A stretch of 64,000 bases of DNA from Asterias amurensis. Its lineage: Eukaryota > Echinodermata > Asteroidea > Forcipulatida > Asteriidae. Position 1 is the first letter of the stretch. Every line of letters begins with the position of its first letter. Made by a program: the position numbers and the translations under genes. Location: assembly GCF_032118995.1 (NCBI RefSeq), contig NC_092661.1, forward strand, positions 16,377,006 to 16,441,005, read 5' to 3'. Below the pieces are notes generated by a model that did no database searches, was not told the origin of the DNA, and worked only from the letters and a program-made list of their open reading frames with translations. Positions 37,901-48,523 of this stretch are shown one piece after another.

Positions 37901-40900
37901 CAACTCGAAATTTGTTTAAGTGTAGTCTTGAATGCCTAAAAAAAAATAGGATGACTGAAACTATACTAATCTGAATGAAAAAACAAAAATCATGTGTTCG
38001 GGAAAACGAAATTAAACAATACCCTCTGAAATTGGCTGGGAAAACCTAAATTAATACAATTTCGTTCACACACTTTTCACCAAACTGAATTGAATTAGGG
38101 TTTCATTTTTTGTAGCTGCTATTGCATGGATTTTTGTAGAAACTGGCAGGGAAAACCTATATTTTTGCTCCTAAAGTTAAAACACTGTTTTATTTGTTCA
38201 TGGACACTTCTCCTGTTATATTTTGAAGGATGCGAGTAATTCGGCCGTTCCCCCATCGGTCATTGACCTTTACAGAACACCCAATATGGCGGCCAAGACG
38301 ATTAATCTTCAGTACAACTGGTACGTTGCTGTTTATTTTTTGGAATTATACAACATATAACTTTTTGAAGACAATTTCAAACAAATTAATGATATTTTAA
38401 CTGATGTCTGATAATTTTGAACATTATATATATATATTTTTTAAATATATCAAATTGATTAACATACTTTAAATCTCAATGATGTTTCGAGTATACCAAA
38501 CGTGTCCAGTGCCTTCATTCTATGTTGACCAATATAAAGCGACTACGAAGCTGTCAGTTTTAGCAAAATAAATTCCTTTTGTTCTAACAGTCACTGAATG
38601 TGTTTACCTTTTTTTTCATAGGGTGGTCAACAGTCTTATCTACTACGGGCTGTCTCAGAGCACCGGGGATCTGGGCGTTGACGACTACTGGGCGTTCTTC
38701 GTGTCCGGTGCGGTCGAGATACCGGCTATGATTTACGCGGCAATTGCCGTGGAAAAATTTGGCCGAAAATGGAACACCGGTATCTTGGAGCTAATTGGCG
38801 GTGTTGCCTGTCTGGCAACTATTTTTATGTGTAAGATTGAAACTTTGAATTAAGTTTGTTTTTCTTCATTGTAATAACTTAACATTGGGTTTCAACAACT
38901 ATGGGTACTTACATTTCAAGGGGGATTATTTAATGTGACAAAAAGTCAAATGAAGGCTGGAGAAGTGTTTAGATTAAAACAAAAACATCGAACCGAACAA
39001 ACATTCATACCCCCATTCACCTCTTCACCATTCATTCATTCATTCATTCATTCATTCTTTCAAACTTATATTTATTTCTATACTTCATGAAAACAGAGTA
39101 CAAACACTTTTATTTTAAAGGAATAACCAATAAAGAAAGCTATTTAATGAGGCAGAGAAAATTAAATAAATAGAGTATGGAGGCATCATCTGGAAGCCGG
39201 GGCTTATGTAGGGATGCCTGTGGACAGACAACAAACGGACGTGGACACGAACGAACGGACAAACAATGAACATGATGAAGACAGACATGATGAAGACAAC
39301 TAGATGAGAACAATAATTAAACAACAATAATAATACCAATAATACCATTTTCTCATAATGTTGGATGGTTGGCAATTTTCTTAGGACAGGTACGGACATT
39401 TTGAGACCTAGCTTGGTGTGACGTATAAAAAACATTCCAACTTGAACGGGGGGGGGGGGGATTGGTTACACAATAATCATTTAATTCAATGCTATTAAAA
39501 CACACATTATCGCAGAACGACCCCTTGCATCAACTGTGGAATTTTTAAAACACCACATTTCTTTTTAAAAGTTATTAGCCTACCTATGAATTATTGTTAT
39601 GTATTGTTTTTTCTTGTGGTGTGATAGTGTTGATTGACTCTTATTGTTTAGTCTCCTTGTTGTGTTGTTGTTTTATCTCATTGGTTGTATTTGTGTCGGT
39701 CTTATTGTACAATAATGTAATTTTTAGCTGTATTTTTGCTTATCTCTTTTAGCTCAATGTTTATAAGTGGCCGCAATCGCTGGTGATGGAACATGCACGA
39801 GCTATGATTTGCTGAGATTCGTGTGCAGCGATTTGCACGCGTGTACTTCCATCGTTTTTTTAAACAAAGATGGCGGCCAGTGTTTTATTTCAAAATCTTT
39901 TTTTCAGCCGTTGGTATTTGGCGTACTGCTGTCGCGATGCTCGGCAAGTTCTGCATCTCTGCAACGTACAGTATCATCTACCTGTACTCGACGGAGTTAT
40001 TTCCAACGCCAGTCAGGTAAAGAATGTTATCCATGTTAGGATCGTGAAACACAACAACATTGGAGTACTGTGGAAGCTTATGGGTCCGTAACAAGGCATC
40101 AGGGCCCAATTTCATAGAGCTGCTAAGCACAAAAATATGCTTAGCATGAAATTTCTTCCTTGATAAAAACAGTATTAAAGGCAGTGGACACTATTGGTAA
40201 TTACTCAAAATAATTTGTATCATAAACACTTACTTGATAACGAGTCATGGGGAGAGGTTGATAGTATAAAACATTGTGAGAAACGGCTCCCTCTAAAGTA
40301 ACGTAGTTTTCGAGAAAGAAGTTCCACGAATTTGATTTTGAGACCTCAGATTTAGAACTTGAGGTCTCAAAATCAAGCATCAGAAAGCACACAACTTCGT
40401 GTGACAAGGATGTTTTTTCTTTCATTATTATCTCGCAACTTCAATGACCGATTGAGCTGAAATTTTAAACGGTTTGTTATTTCATGCATATGTTAAGATA
40501 CACCAAGTGAGAAGACTGGTCTTTGACGATTACCAATAGTGTCCAGTGTCTTTAACAACCAAATTTCCATTGGTTGCACATTGCTTGTTACTGGTATTCA
40601 GTTGTTGTTTGCTTACTCTGAAAATCAAATTTTTGTGCTAAGCAGCTCTATGAAATTGGGCCCATTAGAGCAATTTGAGACGAGGATGGACCGTTAAATC
40701 ATGGACGAGGTAGAAATAATAAGAGTGCGCTGTTTGGGTGTATATACAGACAACCACCCAAAATGCCCTCCTCATGCTGTGTAATGTATAATGCGGTAAG
40801 AACCCACCCCTCCCCCCCCTCCCGTGTCCTCATTGTGTTATGTGAATCTCAGGAATCCTTTAGAGAAATGTCGAAGGGGGGGGGGGGTTACTTCTGTACA

Positions 40901-43547
40901 ATAGAAGAATGTATTGGACTTTATGGACATTCGGATCAAAGATTATAGAGCGCCGCAAGGCGCAAGATGCGGAACTCGGGCTGAAATGTGAAATCCCACT
41001 GGACGCCATTTAGGCAAGTAACTCTTTTGATACAACAATAGATCAGTGCAGACAATGACCATTCCTATCAATTGGAAACAAAACATTCACTTGCTGAAAT
41101 GGCGCCCATGCGTATTTCACGTTCCAACAATAGATAAAGCTTCAGTTCCGCATCTTGCGCCTTGCGGCGCTCTATAATCTTTGATTCGGATTCCTTGGTA
41201 ATCGGCTGCATAATATCGGGCATGGTGGCTAAAACAGGTTTTCCCTTTCAACAGCAGAGTATACTGTTCGAAAACGTCGATATAACATAGACTCACACAG
41301 AAGGTTGTATCCGTAAGTTTACTATTTATTAGTTCTCAAAGACAGGTCTGACAGAAAATTTGGTTTTCGTTGACATTCTAACAGGGCTGTTGGTTTGGGT
41401 GTATGCTCCGTGGCCGCTCGTATCGGCGGGATTCTGTCCCCGGTCATCCTTCTACTTGGAGACGTCTTTGAGTCACTGCCGTTGGTTCTGTTCGGTTCCA
41501 GTGCGGTCCTAGCCGGGTTGCTGGTGTTTCTGTTGCCCGAGACCCGAGGTCAACAACTTCCTCAGACGCTCAGAGAAGGAGAAGAGTTTGGAAAGTGAGT
41601 ATAGGCCTATAGGTTTATACGAACAGTTTGGGAAACTTTCCCTTGCCCCCACCTCTTCATTCGTTATTTAATAAAATAGTATCTCATTTCCCTCTAAGTT
41701 CCCTTTTGTAAATGAGTGTAAACGAGGTCAACAACTTCCCCAGACGCTCAGAGAAGGAGAAGAGTTTGGAAAGTGAGTATAGGCCTATAGGTTTATACGA
41801 ACAGTTTGGGAAACTTTCCCTTGCCACCACTTTTTCATTCGTTATTAAATAAAATTGTATCTTATTTCCCTAAAGTTCCCTTTTGTGAATGAGTGAGTTA
41901 TGAAATGAAATAGTATTTAATTTACACTCAAGTGAGATATTCTTTTTTTTAAATAAAAATTAGTGAAGGGTGGCGGTAAGATACGGAAAGTTTTTCACCA
42001 CCGGTTCTTTTCAGTAACAATAATACTCCAAAGAGATTCCATTTATATTTCCACCATGCAACGTCTTGAATCCTACTTCAGTTTTAGTCTGTATCAAACC
42101 ATGGAGGGTAGTTATACACATACTATGAACACTGATTTGTTTTGCCTATCCGTGCAATTCTTTTCCATCTATATTGAGACATGGTATGATGAATTTGTCT
42201 AAATATTTATAATGCACTATTGTTTTCTTTCCCATAGTCAATATTTATTCTTAGCTTCACTTTGTTATTGTATGCCCCCGAAGGAATTATAAATAGGTGT
42301 ATTGTGATTTTTGCAAGTGGAAGGAATTGGATATTATCAATATTGCTATTATCTAGGCTACTTTGTTTTGTAAATTAACAGCAGTCTTGGTTGCTCCACA
42401 CCGAAGCCCTATTTCCTTTCGAGCACGAGCAACCGTCAGACTGTTTCTCAACCACTTGCCATTAAAACAACCGTTTAATTTATTCTCTTCCTTGTGTTAT
42501 TTTGTATTTTTGTTTAGCGCAATGTTCATTGTGGAATTACTATATTTAATTGTAATGTACTATTATACTCTTTTAATGTAAAAGAGTGAAAAAGCACTCT
42601 TTGAAGAGCCATATGAAGGACAACTCTTTTTTTGAGTGGCCTTCCACTCTTTTATATTGAAGTTTGCATTGAAGTTTGAAACCCCTCTAAAAGAGTGAAA
42701 TAACCACCACTCTTTTTGAAGAGCCATATGAAGGACAGCTCGAAAAGTAAAGAGTGGTGTTTTTCACTCTTTTACATTAAAGCCATTGGACCCTTTCGGT
42801 AAACAGTGTTGTCCAAGGCCCACACTTTGTGTACCACAACTTCTATATCAAAATAACAAACCTATGAAAATTTAGACTCAATCAGTCATCGGAGTCGGGA
42901 GAAAACAACGGCAAACCCCATCCTTGTTTCCGCGCGTTTTGCCGTGTCATGACATGTGTTTAAAATAAATCCGTAATTCTCGTTAACGAGAATTTATATT
43001 GTTTTGCTGTTTTCTCAAAAAGTAAAGCATTTCACGGGATAATATTTCAAGAGAAGTCTTTCACCATTGCCTCCTGTAAACCCTGTAAGTTATTTGTAAA
43101 TCTGTGAACTTTTATTTTTTTTTTCTGAACCGAAAGGTTCCAATGGCTTTAAGAGAGTAAGCCTGTGTAAAACCTTTTTTGTGCAATGCTAAATCAAGTC
43201 TGTATACTTTTCACCGAATCCCCGTCTCGAAAAACATTGTAAAATCCTTTTTGGAAAAACATTGTAAAAATATAAAAATGTGTTTGATAATTAAAAAAAA
43301 ATTATGTAAAAAAAAAACATTTGGGAAAATTAAAGGGGCATTTGGTAAGCAGAAATTGTCCATTTGTAGTATACATTATAATTGTCTACAGCACATTTTG
43401 ATTGGAATCTTTTGAAAATGTTTTTTGTTTTAACTCCTTAGATGTCAGTGCATGCGGAACAGTCCTGATGACCAAATTGCCATCATCGACATGAAAGAGG
43501 GCGCTGTCACTGACAAGAAAGAGGGCGCTGTGACCGCAAGCCTTTGA
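33336..43547 (+). CDS. SLC22-type organic ion transporter, tandem copy 1, 10 exons
   Basis: Multi-pass plasma-membrane carrier of the major facilitator superfamily. Exons: 33336-33755, 34449-34552, 35514-35668, 36452-36620, 37400-37541, 38229-38320, 38622-38830, 39908-40016, 41385-41594, 43442-43547; 1716 nt, 571 residues. It starts MKLDEIIPLLGNFGRYQFF, the usual cytosolic lead into TM1. Next come a large extracellular loop (about 42-140) with six or more cysteines and an N-glycosylation site NCT at Asn66, GTLSDWIGRKK after TM2, the DLYRTPNM loop before TM7, LGKFCISATYSIIYLYSTELFPTPVR and LPETRGQQLPQTL, all typical of SLC22. The family signature ESPRWL reads ESISWL (287-292). The start is the ATG in an A-rich context at 33336. 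The last exon has an 8-residue tandem duplication (KEGAVT twice). The substrate is unknown. Confidence 0.92.
33891..34241. mobile_element. M5 element in intron 1 of transporter copy 1
   Basis: Starts TTAAAGGATTTGGTTACTT and ends CAAACCCTTAA; TTAA at both borders; inner arms pair (AAGATAATGATTAGAAAGCT / AGCTTTCTCACTATCATTAT). Confidence 0.8.
34578..34748. mobile_element. Inverted-repeat element in intron 2 of transporter copy 1
   Basis: TTTTCGAAACCATGGCTTTT mirrors GAAGCCGTGGTTTGGAAAAG; GC-rich interior. Confidence 0.6.
34912..35350 (-). mobile_element. SINE family B, full-length reversed copy with (ATA)n tail
   Basis: A (TAA)n run of about 52 bp, TATTTATAACGCGCCTTTTG, TTTACAAGGTGCTGTGGCGC, GGGTTCTTTTACATGCG, and the reversed tRNA-Leu-like head TCGAACCCACACTCTGCTGA ... 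TTAACCGCTCGGCCACGACA. The head gives A and B boxes on the minus strand. Confidence 0.8.
36670..36999. mobile_element. M1 MITE in intron 4 of transporter copy 1
   Basis: Starts TTAAAGGCTCTGGACACTTT, ends AAAGGTGTCCAGTGCCTTCAA; the right TTAA is mutated to TCAA. Confidence 0.75.
39030..39057. repeat. (CATT)n microsatellite
   Basis: Seven TTCA/CATT units; a run of 14 G lies downstream near 39447. Confidence 0.9.
40100..40663. mobile_element. M2 foldback interrupted by an M1 MITE (40175-40555)
   Basis: M2 opens GGGCCCAATTTCATAGAGCT at 40100 and closes CTCTATGAAATTGGGCCC at 40663. Inside, M1 runs from TTAAAGGCAGTGGACACTAT to CAGTGTCTTTAA with TTAA at both junctions. The M2 flanks rejoin as AAAAACAGTATTAACAACC, close to the intact M2 sequence. 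Confidence 0.85.
40934..41185. mobile_element. Long-armed inverted-repeat element
   Basis: Arms of at least 40 bp: ATCAAAGATTATAGAGCGCC, then GCAAGGCGCAAGATGCGGAA, both mirrored at the right end; interior about 160 bp with no ORF. It lies 200 bp before exon 9 of transporter copy 1. Confidence 0.8.
41545..41900 (+). repeat. 178-bp tandem duplication including the end of exon 9 and its splice donor
   Basis: The first unit (41545-41722) begins inside exon 9 of transporter copy 1 and runs through its donor into the intron. The second unit (41723-41900) repeats it with few changes, including CAGACGCTCAGAGAAGGAGA and the donor GAAAGTGAGTATAGGCC. Confidence 0.9.
42573..43152. mobile_element. Two abutting TTAA MITEs: M8 (42573-42780) and M7 (42777-43152)
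   Basis: M8 opens TTAATGTAAAAGAGTGAAAA and closes TTTTTCACTCTTTTACATTAA. M7 opens TTAAAGCCATTGGACCCTTT and closes GGTTCCAATGGCTTTAA. They share the one TTAA at 42777-42780. Both are palindromic at their ends and non-coding; they sit in the last intron of transporter copy 1. Confidence 0.85.
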
Positions 43548-43733
43548 TTAAACACTGTTATGTAATGCATGAAAAGTGAACTTTTAACAATTATTTTAGA
43601 ACTGACTACAAAAGTCTTTATGCAGGCTTGTAAATGATAGTAGAAATCTCTTTAGTACTGATGTTTTAACAGTTATTGTACACAACCCGTCCAGCAACTT
43701 TGCAAAGGAAAAAAAAAAAAAAAAAAATCTTCA

Positions 43734-43739
43734 AATAAA
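43734..43739 (+). terminator. Candidate polyadenylation signal, transporter copy 1
   Basis: AATAAA lies 187 bp after the stop codon, just after a run of about 20 A, in an AT-rich unique stretch before the first downstream repeat. Confidence 0.5.
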
Positions 43740-44119
43740 GGCAAAGTATACCTTTTGTCTTTTGGAACCGTTCAAATGTTTTAATCCCATTGTTTCCAAC
43801 CCAATTTTGCTCTGTCTGTAATTTTAACGTTTTAATGTGCACTATTTTGGTAAATTTTACCTATGGCAACTAAATTGAATGTTTTTTTTAATAAACCACG
43901 AATAATAAATGTTTTTAATCCAATGACGGATTATTGTAGTCCTGTCAAGCGTAGAACAATAACCGCTCCGGATTTTCAGCTTTATAGTAAAAACACTACC
44001 ACCCTTTGAAGTTAAATTTAGTCACAGTGTAACCATTTTTGGTACGGTTTCCTGTGTACTTCTATACAGTCACAACGCTCGAGGTTAACCCTTCGAATTG
44101 ACAGTCTAGTGCCCGTACT
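43740..44119. other. AT-rich unique stretch after transporter copy 1
   Basis: Holds the probable 3' end of the gene; no other feature seen. Confidence 0.4.
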
Positions 44120-44357
44120 GGGCCCAATTTCATAGAGCTGCATGCTAAGCACAACAAATTGCTTAGCATGAAATTTCTTTCTTGATAAAAAAAAGGGTTA
44201 CGAACTAATTTCCACGTGATTTTGCAAGATAAGCAAACCAACAGCAGCATACTAGTAACAAAAATTAATGTCATTTGGGTGGGAATCCTGTTTTTATCAA
44301 GGAAGAAGTCTCATGCTAAGCAAATGTGTGTGATTTGCAGCTCTATGAAGTTGGGTC
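44120..44357. mobile_element. M2 foldback
   Basis: GGGCCCAATTTCATAGAGCT and CTCTATGAAGTTGGGTCC ends; inner CTTGATAAAA / TTTTTATCAAGG arms. Confidence 0.8.
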
Positions 44358-44524
44358 CTCGTAACGTAGTTTTGTTGGTTGGTCTATAAAAGTTAGCAAA
44401 CAGAGTGTATCAGGTTTTTTCAAGGATCGCTACTCAGAGATTAAATCAATACTATATTAAACGATAACAGTATTGACAATGATGACTAAACAAACTCACG
44501 GCATACAGTGTAAAATGCTAAACA

Positions 44525-44896
44525 TTAAAGGCAGTGGACACTATTGGTAATTACTCAAAAAATTATCGTCATGAAACCTTTCTTGATTACGAGTAATGGG
44601 GAGCGGTTGATAATATAAAACATTGTGAGAAACGGCATCCCTCTGAAGTTACCTAGTTTACGAGAAAGAAGTAATTTTCGTATTATTTTGAGGTCTCGAA
44701 ATCAAGCATCCGAAAGCACACAACTTCGTGTTACATGTTTTTTTTCTTCTTTCATTATTATCTTGCACGTTAGATGATCAATTGAGCCCAAATTTTCACA
44801 GGTTTGTTATTTTATGCATATTATTATATGTTGAGATACATTATTAAAGTGAGATGACTCCTCTTTGACAATTACCAATAGTGTCCTATGTCTTAA
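44525..44896. mobile_element. M1 MITE
   Basis: TTAAAGGCAGTGGACACTAT to AATAGTGTCCTATGTCTTAA, TTAA at both borders. Confidence 0.85.
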
Positions 44897-45426
44897 AGAA
44901 CTAATGAATTTAATTCACCCAATTAGTTTTGCATATTTATGTTTATAAGTCTGTAACTTTGTGTTTCTTATCTGAACAATTTGTTTTTGTTTTTTGATAG
45001 GCTTTTTTATTACATGCCATTTTTGCTATTGCCAATCTCCTTTATTCTTATTTAATTTTTATGTGGGTTTAATGTTTTGTTTATTTCCCTATAATATATG
45101 TAATCTTGATGTTTTTTACCTTGTAAATTCAATTGTAATTTAGGCTTTGGCTACAAATATTTGAATAAAATACCTTGAATTGAATTGAATTGAATTGAAT
45201 CGAAACGTAAAAACCTTAGAAGTCCCACAGCTTTCCACAGTAAAGGGACAATATTATTCAGACTCTTGAGATGGCCCGTGAGTTATTCTCACTCCAAACA
45301 AATAAAAACTCCGCATAAGCCGGACAAGTAACTTTCCAAAATGGCTCAGCATCAATTGGCAAATGGCACCATTTTTTTTGCAAGACCTATGTCAACTGGA
45401 AAAACTTGAACGTCAACAATCACATG

Positions 45427-45886
45427 GGCCCAATTTCATAGAGCTGCTTAAAGCAAAAAATTCATTGCTTAGTAAAATCAGATTACCGGCCAAGACTCCA
45501 CTCAATTGTTATGCTAAGTAAACAACAGCTTAATACTAGTCATAAGCAATGTATATGGCATGACATTTTGGCCAGTAACATGTGTAAAATAAGCGAGCTA
45601 TTTTCGTGCTTAAGCAAATTTTTGTTTAAGCAGCTCTATGAAATTGGCCCCAGGTCACAACTGGGCTAGACTTGTGTGGACAAGTCGATAAATGTCTGTC
45701 GCGGTGATAGCGTTCCGAATCTCCCCTATTCTCGCGAGACTGCTGGCCCCGCGAGACTACTGCTCTCACGAGTACCAGTAGAAGTCGGCAACACCAGTTC
45801 GCGCGAGAGCAGTGATCTCGCGAGAGCACCGCCACAACTTGACTATCTCACCGCAGCAGACCATTAACGACTTGTCCACAAGTCTA
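45427..45886. mobile_element. Divergent M2 foldback followed by a TA-flanked GC-rich inverted-repeat element
   Basis: 45427-45652 has M2 ends with altered interior. 45667-45886 has TAGACTTGTGTGGACAAGTC and its mirror GACTTGTCCACAAGTCTA, flanked by TA. Its interior carries several CTCGCGAG-like boxes. Confidence 0.7.
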
Positions 45887-46147
45887 CAATTGGGCATATT
45901 TTTGTACACTGTGTAACCTCTTATTAATGGGCTCCCAATTCTGGCAATAGAAATATTCGTTATAGTCGTTCGACGCTGTGATCCACTTGGCCTTCGTGAA
46001 ACAAAAGATCAAAATGTCAAACATTATTCCACTTTATATGTCAAACACCTGTTGTCAACATGGTGATACAATGGTTAAGTATGACGCTTTGACACAGCTG
46101 AGGTGTAATAAGTTTTAACTTTGGTTTATTATTAAAGGCACATCATC

Positions 46148-46866
46148 AGCAGATTTCTAGGATTAATCATTTATTATCTCAAGTTATAGGACGAGTAACT
46201 CGTCCTATCTTAGAATTGGTTCAATGCGTCCCCACCTCTTTAATGGTAATACGAAACTTAACTCGTTCTAAGTCCTAAGATTTATCCTAAGTTGGAGAGA
46301 GTTTGGTGAAATCGACGGCTGGACCTTGGTAATCATTAGCATACAAACTTACTTGGTTAAAGGAACACGTTGCCTTGGATCGGTCGAGTTGGTCTTTGAA
46401 GAGCACTCTGTAACCGTTTGTTGTAAAATGCATATGGTTAGAAAGATATTGTAAAAGTAGAATACAATGATCCACACAAACATGCCTCGAAATTGCGTGG
46501 TTTTATTTTTACCCTGTCGACTAACACTGTCGGCCATTTAGGAGAGTCAGAATTTTGACTCCCATAAATGGCCGACCGTGATAGTTCGCGACGTAAAAGG
46601 AAAACCGTGCAATTTCGAGCGATACTTGTGTGGATCATTATATTTTACTTTTACAACATCTTTCTAACCATATGCATTTCATAACAAACCGTTTCAAACG
46701 CTTTTAATATACCAACTCGTCCGATCCAAGGCAACGTGTTCCTTTAAGAGCAGTGGAGAGCCGTTGGTAGTATAAAAACATGGTGAGCTCCCTGGATATT
46801 TTGGGATGCACCAAGTGAGAATATTGGTGTTTGACACTAAGTACCAAATGTGTCCAATGCCTTTAA
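46148..46866. mobile_element. M3 foldback, then an M1 MITE split by an M4 foldback
   Basis: 46148-46320 is M3. 46321-46866 is a degraded M1 whose ACTTACTTGG ... GAGCAGTGGAGAGCCGTTGG is interrupted at a TTAA by a complete M4 (46357-46747, TTAA at both ends). The M1 closes TGTCCAATGCCTTTAA. Confidence 0.8.
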
Positions 46867-47204
46867 ACAATTCCTGCTACGCAAAAATTATACCAGCATA
46901 TACGACTCGGTGCCATTCCCCCCCCCTTCGGGTGTACAAAGCGCCGAGGACCCCGTCACAGCATGCAAGTTTTGGTATACATTGGTTATAATATTATCAT
47001 TCCTCTTTTCGAAGTTCTGTTGGTATTTAAACATGATTACGACGGAGTATTCATAGTTCAATAAGTAGACGAACAGTTGTTCGAATAAGCAACAACTCTT
47101 CACTGTTCTTCTCGAACCCGCGGCTGTTTCGTATAAATTATACAAAATGCTGAAAATCGACCAACGTTTGAAACAATCAAGATGATGTACACCGGTAAAC
47201 AAAA

Positions 47205-48055
47205 ACAATGTACCGTGGCTAACAACTATTTTGAGTAATAACTATAGTGTCCAGTGCATTTAAGCACCATTTGCTGCTTAAGCAACGAAATTGGGGCCCT
47301 GGGAACTGGTTAAAACAATGAGGCTTTGACTCCGTTCGTTTATGGGTCAGTTTTTAGGCACAATCCCTGGTCAAATTGACTCAGAAATAAGACAGACCAT
47401 AAGAGCCGGTATACGGGTCAACTTTGATCGACTAGGCGTTTTTCGAGCGAATGAACGATTTTGAACAAGTCAGAACTGAACTCATTATGAGTTGTATTGC
47501 GGACTCTAGGTCCCAATTTCATAATATTAAAACAGTATTCTGAAACAAACATTGCTTAACACATTTCTGCTATAAGTTCAACTTGGCAGGATACCAGTCA
47601 TAGATTGTACATGTGACATGTCATCTTGGCTGATAACCATATATTGTTCAGCATAATTTTATTGTGCTTTTGCTACTTTTTGTGCTTAAAGACACTGCAC
47701 ACTATTAATTGTCAAAGACCAGTCTTCTCACTTGGTGTATCTCAACATGTATGCATACAATAACGAATCTGTGAAATGTTGAGCTCCAATATTGGTCGTT
47801 TAAGTTGCGAGATAACTGTGAAAGAAAAAACACTCTTGTCACACAAAGTTTTGTGTTTCAGATGCTCGATTTTGAGACCTCAAAACCTAATCCGGAGGTC
47901 TCGAAATCAAATTCGTGGAAATTCACTTCTTTCTCGAAAACTACGTCACTTCAGAGGGAGCCGTTTCTCACAATGTATTATACTATCAACAGCTCCCCAT
48001 TACTCCTTACCAAGTAGGTTTTATGCTAATAATTACTTTTGAGTAATTACAATTG
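47205..48055. mobile_element. M1 and M2 remnants upstream of transporter copy 2
   Basis: 47205-47265 is an M1 end. 47266-47300 and 47510-47685 are M2 scraps. 47686-48055 is an M1 with TTAA at the left and a decayed right end. The DNA at 47300-47510 and 48056-48470 shows nothing further. Confidence 0.6.
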
Positions 48056-48523
48056 TACGCAGGCCCAAATTAAAAATAAACCCACACTAACATTTACATA
48101 ATATTTACAATGACTTTGTCGACAAAGAGGTCAACTTTTTGTCTGCTATTTGAGAATGAGGGCAAGAGATTCTTTGTTTCTCTGTGGCGTTAGAGTCAAT
48201 GAATACTAATCATCGATACACAAATAATGACCTTGGAACATTCAAACTTCTTTTGTTGACACGGGGTTCATATCAGTTGTATTATCAGTTTAAGTACTAC
48301 AGCTTTAAACAAATACCAAGTCCGACCCGATGTGTTGGTGGGCCCTCCCAAAAGGGAGAAATAAATCAGTTTTAAGTTGCAAGCTCGCAGAACGCATTAC
48401 TTCGCCTGACAGTCTCGCGGGAATTGTATACGTACACGGGCCTTTTTGGTCTTGAAATAAAGTCGTGTGGTTTGCCGCACTGTTGGTGTATAATCACAAT
48501 CGTAGCCACTTGGAATCGTCACC

